The notes beneath the pieces were generated by a model. The model was not told the DNA's origin, ran no database searches, and saw nothing but the letters and a program-made list of their open reading frames with translations. This document shows positions 45,392 to 54,482 of a stretch of DNA of 64,000 bases, one piece after another. Positions within the stretch are counted from its first letter, which is position 1. Each line of letters starts with the position of its first letter. Position numbers and translations under genes: made by a program. The stretch covers positions 1,302,001 to 1,366,000 of the forward strand of contig NZ_OY782186.1 of the NCBI RefSeq assembly GCF_963677685.1. The letters are read 5' to 3'. The stretch is from an uncultured Bacteroides sp. (GTDB taxonomy: Bacteria; Bacteroidota; Bacteroidia; Bacteroidales; Bacteroidaceae).

Positions 45392-45657
45392 GAATGTAAA
45401 TATTGTTACTTTTAGTGTGCTGCTTTACTTTCTTTAAAGGATTTTTTTTGTCTTAGTATACTTTTCTATGTGATTTTAGTTTTTCGTTCACTGCTTCTTT
45501 ATATCTCGATCTTTAGATGTTTATTATGCTTTTTTGTTGTTTTTCTTCTTTTTCTTCTTTTTGATGCAACCTTTTGAAAACTTCTTTCGTCTAATTTATG
45601 TAGCGCGCACAACATAGAAATAAAATGGAGTATTAGAACGAAGAATAATTTGATCAC
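45392..45657. other. T-rich intergenic region upstream of the orphan receptor-like gene
   Basis: The stretch between the feo terminator and the ATG at 45658 is strongly T-rich with repeated TTCTT and TTTTT runs. I find no exact promoter pair, no reading frame and no hairpin. The start of the next gene's transcription cannot be placed. Confidence 0.3.
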
Positions 45658-47970
45658 ATGAAAAAAATAGTTAGCCTGTTTGTCGTGGCGCTAATCTGCC
45701 AGATATTACCTGCTCAGACATTAAAACTAAGAGGAGCCATAGTCTCTTCCTCACATCAGCCGATAGAATTTGCGAATGTTGTTCTCCGAAACAATGATTC
45801 TGTATTTGTTACAGGAAGTGTTACGGACGAGAGAGGCAAATTTAGTTTGGGAAATTTGCAGAAAGGAAAGTATAATTTGCAAATTTCTTGCTTGGGGTAT
45901 CAAACAAAAATAATGAATCTTAATGATTTTGTTGATAATCTTGATTTGGGTAAGGTTGAGATAGATACAATGGCTGTTGCGCTCAATGAAGTCGTGGTCA
46001 CTGCTGCAGATGTAATATCTAAAGTAGATCGAAAAATTATACTGCCTAGTGCTTCACAAATGAAATCTTCTACTGATGGTTTTAATCTTTTACAACAACT
46101 TAATCTCAATCGTATTGATATAGATGTGTTGAGAAATACCATTTCTGCTTCCGGAGGTGGCGAAGTACAGTTGAGAATCAACGGAGTGAAAGCGAGTGTG
46201 CAGGAAATTAAATCGGTTCGTCCGCAAGATATTATTCGTATTGAGCATTACGAAGAACCGGGTGCGCGTTATCAAAATGCTGCGGCTGTGATCGATTATA
46301 TTGTACGTCGACGCAACAGTGGAGGATACGTAGGTATGAATTTGAGTAACTCTCTTCAAATGCCTTTCGGGGATAATAGCTTTAATGCCAAATTGAATCA
46401 TAATAAATCTGAGTTCGGAGTCTTTTATAATGGTAGTTACAGAAGTATAAATGAGATGTATCGCGATAATTCTGAATTCTTTCATTTTTCTGACGGGACG
46501 ACTTTGAACCGCATAGAAGAGGGGAGCCCTGCCGAATGGAAGATGAACTGGCATTATTTGCATTTTAATTATAGCTATCAGGAACCGGACAAGTGGTTCT
46601 TTAATGCCAAATTGCGGACGACTGTTAATGACGTGCCTAAAGAAAATCATATCGCTAAGCTCTATAGGGCAGATATGCCGCAGCAGCGTGTGGATATGAT
46701 AGAGAAATCATCTACAAAATCTCATATGCCTTCTTTGGATCTTTATTTTCAGAGTAACTTGAGAAATCAACAGTTTATAATGTTTAATGTTGTGGGTACT
46801 TATATTGATACGAATAGAAAAAGAACTTATCAGGAGTTGAGAGGAGAGGAGAAATTGACTGATTTGTTTTCTAACGTTGATGGAGATAAGTATTCATTGA
46901 TCGTTGAAGGTATTTATGAAAAAGGTTTTAAAGCCGGTACACTTAGCGCGGGGTTAAAGCATACTCAAAGTTTTACGGATAACATGTACACAGGTTCCAC
47001 GGTAGCTGAGAGTACCATGAAGCAGGCGGAAACTTATGCTTTTGGTGAATTTAAAGGGAAAGTTCATAAGTTCTCTTATTCTTTAGGAATAGGAGGAACC
47101 CGTTCGTGGCTAAGTGAACGAGGAAAGGGTTATGATAATTATACGCTTCGTCCTACCATTAGTTTGAAATACAATCTTACTGATCATTCTTCTATCAGAT
47201 ATAGTGCAAATGTTTATAGTTCGTCTCCCTCTCTGTCGGATCTTGAGAATGTGGAGCAAATAATAGACTCTTTGCAATTGCGTAGGGGTAATAGCTCTTT
47301 AAAACCTTATATGGTTTATTCTCATTCGTTGAATTATAATTTGAATAAAGGTATATTTAGCGGAGGCATTTACGTGGGGCATAGATATTATGATAACCCA
47401 ATAATGGAGACGACAACACTTGAAAATGGTTTGTTTGTACGTAGCATGGCGAATCAAAAGGTTTGGCAGCGGGTAAATACAGAGGTTTCTTTTTGTTTTA
47501 AACCGTTTAAAGACCTATTGACGATCAGATTTACTCCGGGAATGGTGTACTATGACAGTAAAGGAGTGAACTATCATCATACATATACCAATTGGTATTA
47601 TAATGCGAATATTAATTTGACTTATAAAGATTGGTCGTTATTTAGTTATATAAAGAAAGGACGTAACAATTTCTTTGGAGAATCATTAGAACGAAATGAG
47701 AATTTTCATAGTATTCAACTGTCTTACCATCATAAAGATTTGAGTCTGGGTGTGAACGTTCTAAATCCGTTTACGAAGACCTGGAAAGGAGGAGGAGATA
47801 ATCGCAATATATTAGCTTCTTCCAAGGAACGTATCCGCATAGAAAAACTGTCAAAGACGCTCTCTTTTACCGTTTCTTATAATTTTAATTTCGGACGTAA
47901 GTATAAGGCTGTTCAAAAAAGGTTGAATAACGAAGATAAAGACTCTGGCGTGATGGATGCCGGAAAGTAG
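45658..47970 (+). CDS. Outer-membrane TonB-receptor-like beta-barrel protein
   Basis: A 770-residue protein with a signal peptide (MKKIVSLFVVALICQILPAQ). Residues about 25-100 are a carboxypeptidase-regulatory-like domain (RGAIVSSSHQPIEFANVVLR, TDERGKFSLGNLQKG). A plug-like domain follows (DLGKVEIDTMAVALNEVVVT, GGEVQLRINGVKASVQEI, PGARYQNAAAVIDYIVRRR), and the rest is a large barrel ending in SFTVSYNFNFGRKYKAVQ. This is the OMP_b-brl_3 type of TonB-dependent protein. No SusD partner is present, so it is not a Sus-type glycan importer. Ligand unknown; iron or cofactor uptake is conceivable given the adjoining feo operon, but that is inference. It forms a single-gene unit. Confidence 0.8.
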   Translation: MKKIVSLFVVALICQILPAQTLKLRGAIVSSSHQPIEFANVVLRNNDSVFVTGSVTDERGKFSLGNLQKGKYNLQISCLGYQTKIMNLNDFVDNLDLGKVEIDTMAVALNEVVVTAADVISKVDRKIILPSASQMKSSTDGFNLLQQLNLNRIDIDVLRNTISASGGGEVQLRINGVKASVQEIKSVRPQDIIRIEHYEEPGARYQNAAAVIDYIVRRRNSGGYVGMNLSNSLQMPFGDNSFNAKLNHNKSEFGVFYNGSYRSINEMYRDNSEFFHFSDGTTLNRIEEGSPAEWKMNWHYLHFNYSYQEPDKWFFNAKLRTTVNDVPKENHIAKLYRADMPQQRVDMIEKSSTKSHMPSLDLYFQSNLRNQQFIMFNVVGTYIDTNRKRTYQELRGEEKLTDLFSNVDGDKYSLIVEGIYEKGFKAGTLSAGLKHTQSFTDNMYTGSTVAESTMKQAETYAFGEFKGKVHKFSYSLGIGGTRSWLSERGKGYDNYTLRPTISLKYNLTDHSSIRYSANVYSSSPSLSDLENVEQIIDSLQLRRGNSSLKPYMVYSHSLNYNLNKGIFSGGIYVGHRYYDNPIMETTTLENGLFVRSMANQKVWQRVNTEVSFCFKPFKDLLTIRFTPGMVYYDSKGVNYHHTYTNWYYNANINLTYKDWSLFSYIKKGRNNFFGESLERNENFHSIQLSYHHKDLSLGVNVLNPFTKTWKGGGDNRNILASSKERIRIEKLSKTLSFTVSYNFNFGRKYKAVQKRLNNEDKDSGVMDAGK

Positions 47971-48173
47971 TTATTGATTGTTATCAGGAAGTCACGTATT
48001 TCTCATAAGCTTTTTAAGGAAAGCTGTTTGAGGGTGCGTGATTTTTTGCGCTTTGAATATTTAGCATTTTTTATTTCTTTTATACTTTATATTTCTCTAT
48101 TAAGTTGGTATCTTGTGACGAATTTTAATAAAAAGACTTATTCTAGTAATAAATTATAAATTCAATTATTATT

Positions 48174-48434
48174 ATGGAAAATATTGAAACTGCCTTATTA
48201 CTACTAGCAGTAGGGATGAGCACTGTTTTTGCTATTCTGGTACTAGTTATTTATTTGGGTAAACTTCTCACTATTCTAGTCAACAAATATGCTCCTGAAG
48301 AAGAAGTTGCTCTTAAAAAGATTACTTCAGAGAAAACACCCCCTATTTCAGGAAATATTTTAGCTGCTATAACAGCAGCAGTTAATGTAGTGACACACGG
48401 CAAAGGAAAAGTAGTAAAAGTGGAGAAATTGTAA
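48174..48434 (+). CDS. oadG: Sodium-pumping decarboxylase gamma subunit
   Basis: An 86-residue protein with one N-terminal membrane helix (ALLLLAVGMSTVFAILVLVI) and a short hydrophilic tail (NKYAPEEEVALKKI…). This is the OadG family: the gamma subunit anchors and links the biotin-bearing alpha subunit to the membrane beta subunit. It lies 13 bases upstream of the alpha gene. Its short length and lack of the metal-binding tail seen in Klebsiella are normal for Bacteroides. Start ATG at 48174. Confidence 0.87.
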   Translation: MENIETALLLLAVGMSTVFAILVLVIYLGKLLTILVNKYAPEEEVALKKITSEKTPPISGNILAAITAAVNVVTHGKGKVVKVEKL

Positions 48435-48447
48435 TTAGCTAATACAT

Positions 48448-50289
48448 ATGAAAAGAGAAATTAAGTTCAGTTTGGTTTTTAGAGACATGTGGCAGTCAGC
48501 CGGTAAGTATGTTCCAAGAGTAGACCAATTAGTAAAAGTAGCTCCGGCTATTATTGAGATGGGCTGCTTTGCCCGTGTAGAAACAAATGGAGGAGGTTTT
48601 GAACAAGTTAATCTATTGTTTGGTGAAAATCCTAACAAGGCTGTACGCGACTGGACAAAACCGTTTCACGAAGCCGGTATACAAACACATATGCTCGACA
48701 GAGCGCTCAATGGCTTGCGAATGAGTCCGGTACCTGCCGATGTACGCAAGCTTTTTTATAAAGTAAAAAAAGCACAGGGCACTGATATAACCCGTACCTT
48801 TTGTGGATTGAATGATGTACGCAACATCGCTCCGTCTATAGAATATGCCAAGGCCGCCGGGATGATTTCACAATGTTCACTTTGTATCACCCATTCGCCT
48901 ATCCACACGGTTGAGTATTATACCAAGATGGCATTGGAACTCATCAAATCAGGGGCGGACGAGATTTGCATCAAAGATATGGCAGGCATCGGTCGCCCCG
49001 TTTCTTTAGGTAAAATCGTGGCTAATATAAAAAAGGCGCATCCTGAAATTCCAATACAATATCATAGTCATGCCGGTCCGGGTTTTAATATGGCTTCTAT
49101 TCTGGAGGTTTGTAATGCCGGATGTGATTATATTGATGTAGGTATGGAGCCTCTTTCATGGGGTACCGGTCATGCTGACTTGCTAAGTGTTCAGGCTATG
49201 TTGAAAGATGCCGGATATAAAGTTCCGGAAATCAATATGGAAGCTTATATGAAAGTACGCGGACTTGTGCAGGAGTTTATGGATGACTTCTTGGGATTGT
49301 ACATCAGTCCGAAGAATCGCTTGATGAACTCTCTGTTGATTGGTCCTGGACTCCCCGGAGGTATGATGGGAAGCTTGATGGCTGATTTGGATTCAAATCT
49401 GGAATCAATTAATAAATATAAGGCGAAACATAACTTGCCTTTCATGACGCAGGATGAGCTGCTGATTAAGCTATTCAACGAAGTTGCTTATGTGTGGCCG
49501 CGTGTGGGATACCCTCCTTTGGTAACTCCTTTCAGCCAATATGTTAAGAACTTGTCTATGATGAATGTGATGGCTCTGGAGAAAGGTAAAGAACGTTGGG
49601 GGATGATTGCCGACGATATTTGGGATATGTTACTAGGTAAGGCGGGGCGTCTTCCCGGAACTTTAGCGCCTGAAATTATCGAAAAAGCAGAACGTGAGGG
49701 ACGTAAGTTCTTTGAAGGAAACCCTCAGGATAACTATCCGGATTCTCTTGAAAAATATCGTAAACTGATGAAAGAGAATAAATGGGAAGTTGGTGAGGAT
49801 GAAGAAGAACTCTTTGAATACGCTATGCATCCGGCTCAATATGAAGCTTATAAAAGCGGTAAAGCGAAAGAAGACTTTTTGGAAGACGTGGCTAAGCGTC
49901 GTGCCGAGAAGGATGTGCAACCGGAAGAAGATACAAAGCCTAAAACCCTAACGGTGCAAGTTGATGGAAAGGCTTATCGTGTGACGGTGGCTTATGGTGA
50001 TACTGAATTACCTGCTACTCCTGCTGCGCCAGCAGCTATTACAGGTGAAGGTGGAGAAGGTAAAGAGGTGCTTTCACCCTTGGAAGGGAAATTCTTCCTA
50101 ACGAAGAATGCTTCTGAAACAGCCCTTAAAGTAGGTGATGTAGTGAAAGAAGGCGATGTGATTTGTTATGTGGAGGCTATGAAAACTTACAATGCAATCC
50201 GTGCAGAGTTTGGAGGTACGGTGACGGCTATAGGTTTTGTTTCCGGAGATGCGGTATCTGAAGATGATGTATTAATGAAGATTGGATAA
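48448..50289 (+). CDS. oadA: Oxaloacetate/pyruvate-type carboxyltransferase alpha subunit with biotin domain
   Basis: A 613-residue protein. Residues about 1-290 form the carboxyltransferase barrel (MWQSAGKYVPRVDQL, GGGFEQVNLLFGENP, VPADVRKLF, KDMAGIGRPVS, QYHSHAGPGFNMA). A conserved C-terminal PYC_OADA domain follows. The C-terminus has a Pro-Ala-rich linker (PATPAAPAAITGEGGEGK) and a biotinyl domain with CYVEAMKTYNAIR, in which the Lys of EAMK should be biotinylated. It transfers CO2 from oxaloacetate or a related acid to biotin. OadB starts at its stop (TAATG). It fits the propionate/succinate metabolism of Bacteroides, where methylmalonyl-CoA decarboxylation is another possible use. Confidence 0.9.
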   Translation: MKREIKFSLVFRDMWQSAGKYVPRVDQLVKVAPAIIEMGCFARVETNGGGFEQVNLLFGENPNKAVRDWTKPFHEAGIQTHMLDRALNGLRMSPVPADVRKLFYKVKKAQGTDITRTFCGLNDVRNIAPSIEYAKAAGMISQCSLCITHSPIHTVEYYTKMALELIKSGADEICIKDMAGIGRPVSLGKIVANIKKAHPEIPIQYHSHAGPGFNMASILEVCNAGCDYIDVGMEPLSWGTGHADLLSVQAMLKDAGYKVPEINMEAYMKVRGLVQEFMDDFLGLYISPKNRLMNSLLIGPGLPGGMMGSLMADLDSNLESINKYKAKHNLPFMTQDELLIKLFNEVAYVWPRVGYPPLVTPFSQYVKNLSMMNVMALEKGKERWGMIADDIWDMLLGKAGRLPGTLAPEIIEKAEREGRKFFEGNPQDNYPDSLEKYRKLMKENKWEVGEDEEELFEYAMHPAQYEAYKSGKAKEDFLEDVAKRRAEKDVQPEEDTKPKTLTVQVDGKAYRVTVAYGDTELPATPAAPAAITGEGGEGKEVLSPLEGKFFLTKNASETALKVGDVVKEGDVICYVEAMKTYNAIRAEFGGTVTAIGFVSGDAVSEDDVLMKIG

Positions 50290-51524
50290 TGAACGAAATA
50301 TTTGATAACTTATACAATATGACTGCTTTTAGCAATATCATTGCTGAACCGCAGTTCCTGATCATGTATGCCATCGCTTTTGTATTGCTCTATTTAGGTA
50401 TTAAGAAGCAGTATGAACCGTTACTTCTTGTTCCGATAGCTTTTGGAGTGTTGCTGGCCAACTTTCCCGGTGGAGATATGGGAGTGATACAGGCTAATGA
50501 GGCAGGTATGATTAATGTGCATGGAGTGATGAAAAATATTTGGGAGATGCCTTTACATGAGATTGCTCATGAGCTGGGGTTGATGAACTTCCTTTATTAT
50601 ATGTTGATTAAGACAGGTTTCTTACCTCCGATTATTTTTATGGGTGTTGGTGCTCTTACTGATTTTGGGCCAATGCTTCGCAATCTACGCCTTTCTATTT
50701 TCGGAGCTGCGGCTCAGTTGGGGATCTTTACAGTATTACTGGTTGCTATCTTAATGGGCTTTACTCCTAAAGAGGCTGCTTCACTGGGTATTATCGGAGG
50801 AGCAGATGGTCCTACGGCTATCTTTACAACGATTAAGTTGGCTCCGCATTTACTTGGTCCTATTGCTATTGCCGCATACTCTTATATGGCTTTGGTGCCG
50901 GTAATTATTCCTTTTGTGGTGAAATTGTTCTGTACGAAGAAAGAACTTTGCATTAACATGAAAGAACAAGAAAAACTGCATCCGTCAAAAACAGAGATTA
51001 AGAATTTGCGTGTGTTGAAGATCATCTTCCCTATTGTGGTGACTACTGTTGTGGCTTTGTTTGTGCCAAGTGCTGTACCTTTGATTGGTATGTTGATGTT
51101 TGGTAATCTAGTGAAAGAGATTGGCTCCAATACATTCCGTCTTTATGATGCGGCATCCAATAGCATTATGAATGCTGCTACCATCTTCTTGGGATTATGT
51201 GTAGGTGCAACAATGACAACAGAGGCGTTCCTTAACTGGACAACTATAGGTATTATAATAGGTGGATTCTTAGCTTTTGCACTCTCTATCTCTGGAGGTA
51301 TTTTCTTAGTGAAGTTGGTAAATCTCTTTTCTAAAAAGAAGATTAATCCACTTATTGGTGCTACGGGACTTAGTGCGGTGCCAATGGCCAGTCGTGTGGC
51401 AAATGAGATCGCATTGAAATATGATTCTAAAAATCATGTATTGCAATATTGCATGTCGAGTAATATATCAGGTGTAATAGGTTCTGCTGTTGCTGCCGGT
51501 GTGTTGATCTCTTTCTTAGGATAA
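50289..51524 (+). CDS. oadB: Sodium-translocating decarboxylase beta subunit
   Basis: A 411-residue polytopic membrane protein with family motifs PIIFMGVGALTDFGPM and GIIGGADGPTAIF (the latter contains the conserved Asp that binds Na+ and carboxybiotin), then LVPVIIPFVVKLFCTKK and a C-terminal SNISGVIGSAVAAGVL. It decarboxylates biotin and pumps Na+ out. The start overlaps the alpha subunit stop by one base. The oadG-oadA-oadB order indicates the complex assembles from one transcript. A bidirectional terminator follows. Confidence 0.93.
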   Translation: MNEIFDNLYNMTAFSNIIAEPQFLIMYAIAFVLLYLGIKKQYEPLLLVPIAFGVLLANFPGGDMGVIQANEAGMINVHGVMKNIWEMPLHEIAHELGLMNFLYYMLIKTGFLPPIIFMGVGALTDFGPMLRNLRLSIFGAAAQLGIFTVLLVAILMGFTPKEAASLGIIGGADGPTAIFTTIKLAPHLLGPIAIAAYSYMALVPVIIPFVVKLFCTKKELCINMKEQEKLHPSKTEIKNLRVLKIIFPIVVTTVVALFVPSAVPLIGMLMFGNLVKEIGSNTFRLYDAASNSIMNAATIFLGLCVGATMTTEAFLNWTTIGIIIGGFLAFALSISGGIFLVKLVNLFSKKKINPLIGATGLSAVPMASRVANEIALKYDSKNHVLQYCMSSNISGVIGSAVAAGVLISFLG

Positions 51525-51550
51525 TTCTTTTCGTAAATTTAATATAGGTT

Positions 51551-51590
51551 GAAACCGCCACCTGCTTCTTAGTGAGTAGGGGCGGTTTTC
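51551..51590. terminator. Bidirectional terminator between oadB and the GH65 gene
   Basis: GAAACCGCC…GGCGGTTTTC form the stem with a 21-base loop region that itself partly pairs (CCTGCTT/GAGTAGG). It lies between two convergent units; the GH65 stop codon (51569-51571) is inside the hairpin. Confidence 0.75.
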
Positions 51591-53896
51591 AGCATAGGAA
51601 TACTTAAGCTCTGTTCTTGACTAATCAGGTGCTTCTGATCATATATTAATACTTCAATATTCTCTCCTGTAATCAGTGAAAAGGAGGTCTGATTTTTATC
51701 CATGAAAAGATTCAGCGTACGTCCTCTAAAATAAATATTGAAAGAGCAGCTATTCCATTTGTCAGGAATACGAGGAGTAAAACTTAGCATACTTTCTTCT
51801 ATTTGCATTCCGGCAAATCCTCTTACGATGGCTAGCCAACTGCCTGCCATGCTAGTGATATGTAGCCCTTGCTCCAGTTCGTTATTATAGTCATCTAAAT
51901 CGAGTCGGGTAGCATGCAGAAAGAGGCTATATGCTTTATCCATTTCTCCTATTCTAGCTGCGAGAATAGAATGTAGATATGGTGATAGAGACGACTCGTG
52001 TAATGTTTTAGGTTCATAGAACAGAAAGTTGCGGCGAATGGTATCGGTATCGAAATGAGGGTAGTACAAATATAATCCTAATAGAACATCACTTTGCTTG
52101 ATATAGCAGGATCTTAGAATGCGATCCCACGACCAATGCTGATTGATGGGACGTTCAGAAGCCGGAATATCGTCTACTGTCTTTAGTTCTTTATCTAGAT
52201 ATCCATCGTGCTGTACTAAGATACCCTGTTTTTTATCTTCCGGTAAGTACATATTAGCAATGATCTCTTTCCATCGGCCTGTTTCAGAATACTCAAAGCT
52301 CGTCGTTCTGCGGACGCGTGCATATTCATCAGGATATTCATCAGCTATCGTTTCCAAATATTCAAGAGTCGACTGTAAGCATTGTACACATGAATAGTTC
52401 GTGTACCAGTTATTATCCACATTGTTTTCATACTCGTTAGGGCCTGTTACTCCAAGCAATACATATTTTTGTTTCGCTTCTGAGAAAGAAACCCGTTGAC
52501 TCCAGAAACGGCTAATGGCAATCATTACTTCCAGTCCGTAGTGAGCTAAATAATCTTTGCTTCCCGTCATGGTGGTGTAGAGCGATATAGCATAAGCAAT
52601 GATGCTGTTTCGGTGAATCTCTTCAAAAGTTATTTCCCATTCATTGTGACACTCATCTCCGCTGATGGTGACCATCGGATAAAGAGCAGCTCCGTTCTTA
52701 AATCCTAATCTTTTGGCATTCTCAATGGCTTTTGGAAGATGCCTATACCTATAAAGCAACAAGTTTTTAGCTATCTCTTTAGAACCTGATAACAAGAAGA
52801 AGGGAACGCAGCAAAGCTCTGTATTCCAATACGTATTTCCGCCATACTTTTCTCCGGTGAAGCCCTTTGAGCCGATATTCAGTCGCGGATCATCTCCTCT
52901 GTAACTCTGGTTGAGCTGAAAAATATTAAAACGAATACCTTGTTGAGCTTCCGGATCCCCATCAATCACTACATCAGTCTCCTTCCATATCTCGTCCCAT
53001 ACCTCTTTGTGTTCCTGCAATAGAGCGTCCCATCCTTTATTTTTGGCTTCCTTGCTTTCGGCTACAGATTGCTCTACGAGTTGCTGTCTGTCACAGTACA
53101 AGGAACTTACGATAGCCGTATATTTAACCAATGTAATTCGTTCTCCCGGTTTCACGTCAGCACCAATGCTGAATCCGGTTAGTTTTTCCTTTTCTATTTT
53201 AATCGGATTCGTATTAACTTCTGTGCTGTTTTTATATAATTGGTAAGTCATGGAGCAACTAACCTGAGCATCTTCATGTCTTGTCTGCGTCCACAAGTAT
53301 GCATATTCTGATTTTGCTTCGGCACGTAAAATATTCCACATCTTCTCGTTGAAGTTAGACGATTCATATTTCACATCACCATTGAGCAAAGGAAGTAGAG
53401 ATATTTTTCCTTCGTAATTAACTGAAGTCACACTATATTTGATGAGGCATAAATTTTGATTGGCCATACTGTTAATATGTTCCACATGCACTTTCAGCGT
53501 ATGCCCACGGGGTGAAGTAGCCTCAAAATCACGATAAGAGATTCCTTCTTTCATATTGAGTCTCCTCTCAAAACTTTCCACATCCCATAGTGCCAGGTCT
53601 AGTTCCTCATCAATCAGTCTCACAGAAATGGAACTCCAATTGGGAGCATTCGGTATACGTGAAAAGAACTTCGGATAGCCGTTTTTCCACCAGCCTACAC
53701 ATGTTTTATCAAGAAAAGCAATTCCCGCCAAATAAGAACCTTGAAGAGTATCACTGCTATAATCTTCTTCAAAATTACCCCGTTGCCCGATCCGTCCGTT
53801 ACCTAGACTAAAGATACTCTCTGATGCACGTAAGCTGTCGGGATGGAAGTTTGTTTCGACGATATTCCATTCATCTGTCTGAAGGATTTTTTTCAT
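51569..53896 (-). CDS. GH65 family glycoside phosphorylase (maltose phosphorylase-like)
   Basis: A 775-residue protein with the GH65 layout: N-terminal beta-sandwich (SIFSLGNGRIGQRGNFEEDY), central helix barrel (KGFTGEKYGGNTYWNTELCC, LYPMVTISGDECHNEWEI) and C-terminal domain. The catalytic acid is in LLGVTGPNEYENNVDNNWYT; its Glu is residue 488, in line with Glu487 of Lactobacillus brevis maltose phosphorylase. No signal peptide, so it acts in the cytoplasm. It cleaves an alpha-disaccharide with phosphate to beta-glucose 1-phosphate and glucose. Maltose, kojibiose, nigerose and trehalose are all possible substrates in the family; the sus-like context favours maltose. It has its own promoter and no beta-phosphoglucomutase gene beside it in this window. 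Confidence 0.88.
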   Translation of the reverse strand: MKKILQTDEWNIVETNFHPDSLRASESIFSLGNGRIGQRGNFEEDYSSDTLQGSYLAGIAFLDKTCVGWWKNGYPKFFSRIPNAPNWSSISVRLIDEELDLALWDVESFERRLNMKEGISYRDFEATSPRGHTLKVHVEHINSMANQNLCLIKYSVTSVNYEGKISLLPLLNGDVKYESSNFNEKMWNILRAEAKSEYAYLWTQTRHEDAQVSCSMTYQLYKNSTEVNTNPIKIEKEKLTGFSIGADVKPGERITLVKYTAIVSSLYCDRQQLVEQSVAESKEAKNKGWDALLQEHKEVWDEIWKETDVVIDGDPEAQQGIRFNIFQLNQSYRGDDPRLNIGSKGFTGEKYGGNTYWNTELCCVPFFLLSGSKEIAKNLLLYRYRHLPKAIENAKRLGFKNGAALYPMVTISGDECHNEWEITFEEIHRNSIIAYAISLYTTMTGSKDYLAHYGLEVMIAISRFWSQRVSFSEAKQKYVLLGVTGPNEYENNVDNNWYTNYSCVQCLQSTLEYLETIADEYPDEYARVRRTTSFEYSETGRWKEIIANMYLPEDKKQGILVQHDGYLDKELKTVDDIPASERPINQHWSWDRILRSCYIKQSDVLLGLYLYYPHFDTDTIRRNFLFYEPKTLHESSLSPYLHSILAARIGEMDKAYSLFLHATRLDLDDYNNELEQGLHITSMAGSWLAIVRGFAGMQIEESMLSFTPRIPDKWNSCSFNIYFRGRTLNLFMDKNQTSFSLITGENIEVLIYDQKHLISQEQSLSIPMLKTAPTH

Positions 53897-53921
53897 GGTT
53901 TTTATGCTTTATCTATTTTTT

Positions 53922-53953
53922 CAAAGTTCGTAAAAAAAGAATGAAAGAACAAA
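53922..53953 (-). promoter_or_regulatory. Promoter of the GH65 gene
   Basis: Minus-strand TTTG (53953-53950), 20 bases, GAACTTTG (53929-53922). The -33 box and spacing are ideal; the -7 box has one mismatch (G for T). Transcription would start near 53915, 19 bases before the ATG. Confidence 0.55.
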
Positions 53954-54482
53954 CTTCTTGATTTATATTGTACAAAAAAACATATTGAGTTCATTCTTGT
54001 CAAGAGGGCGTTTATTGATTCTTAACCAAGTTAAACGTTGCTAAAGGAAATTGCTTCTTTGACAGATAACAATAAGAGAGATGAGATAGTAACTTCTCAA
54101 AAGTGCAATCGTTAGATTTTGAAGTGCAACTATCTTTTACTCGATGTGCAATAGTCTTTAGGAGTTTTTTCTGATTTCTCTGAAGGAGGATATTGGGGGG
54201 ATTAAATAGAAAAACGGAAGAAGTATTAATTTCTTCCGTTTACTGTAGTTTAATTTGAATTTACTTTATTAATATGCTAACAAAGATATAACATTTGTTT
54301 GTCAAAGTCAACCTTTCAAGCTTAAAGATGGAGTACTTTTTCAGTCATTTTTATGGATGCGTTATTGCAATATTAATAAGCATATTCTTTTTAAATTGTA
54401 TATCAACAAAAGCATCTAGTGGAGTATTACCGTCTTTTAAACTTATTGAAGCATTTTAAAATGTTGCGTTACTATACCTTTT
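53954..54482. other. Intergenic region with repeated GTGCAA motif and a terminator hairpin
   Basis: No gene is seen. GTGCAA occurs at 54103-54108, 54124-54129 and 54146-54151, spaced 21 and 22 bases, so the sites lie on one face of the helix. The first continues as TGCAATCGTT, matching half of the LacI-type palindrome at 56988. A terminator for the MFS gene lies at 54212-54241. Confidence 0.5.
54212..54241 (-). terminator. Intrinsic terminator of the LacI-MFS operon
   Basis: AAACGGAAGAA and TTCTTCCGTTT pair over 11 bases with an eight-base loop; on the minus strand TTTTCTATTT follows. It lies 240 bases beyond the MFS stop. Confidence 0.8.

Noticed and set aside
47974..48159. A 61-codon frame between the barrel protein and oadG
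   Set aside because: It opens with TTG directly after the previous stop, has no family resemblance and no ribosome site, and fits leftover A/T-rich spacer.
54281..54288. Promoter box (TATCTTTG on the minus strand) before the terminator, suggesting a 60-base small RNA
   Set aside because: The box is exact but the nearest TTTG is 14 bases away and nothing else supports a transcript.
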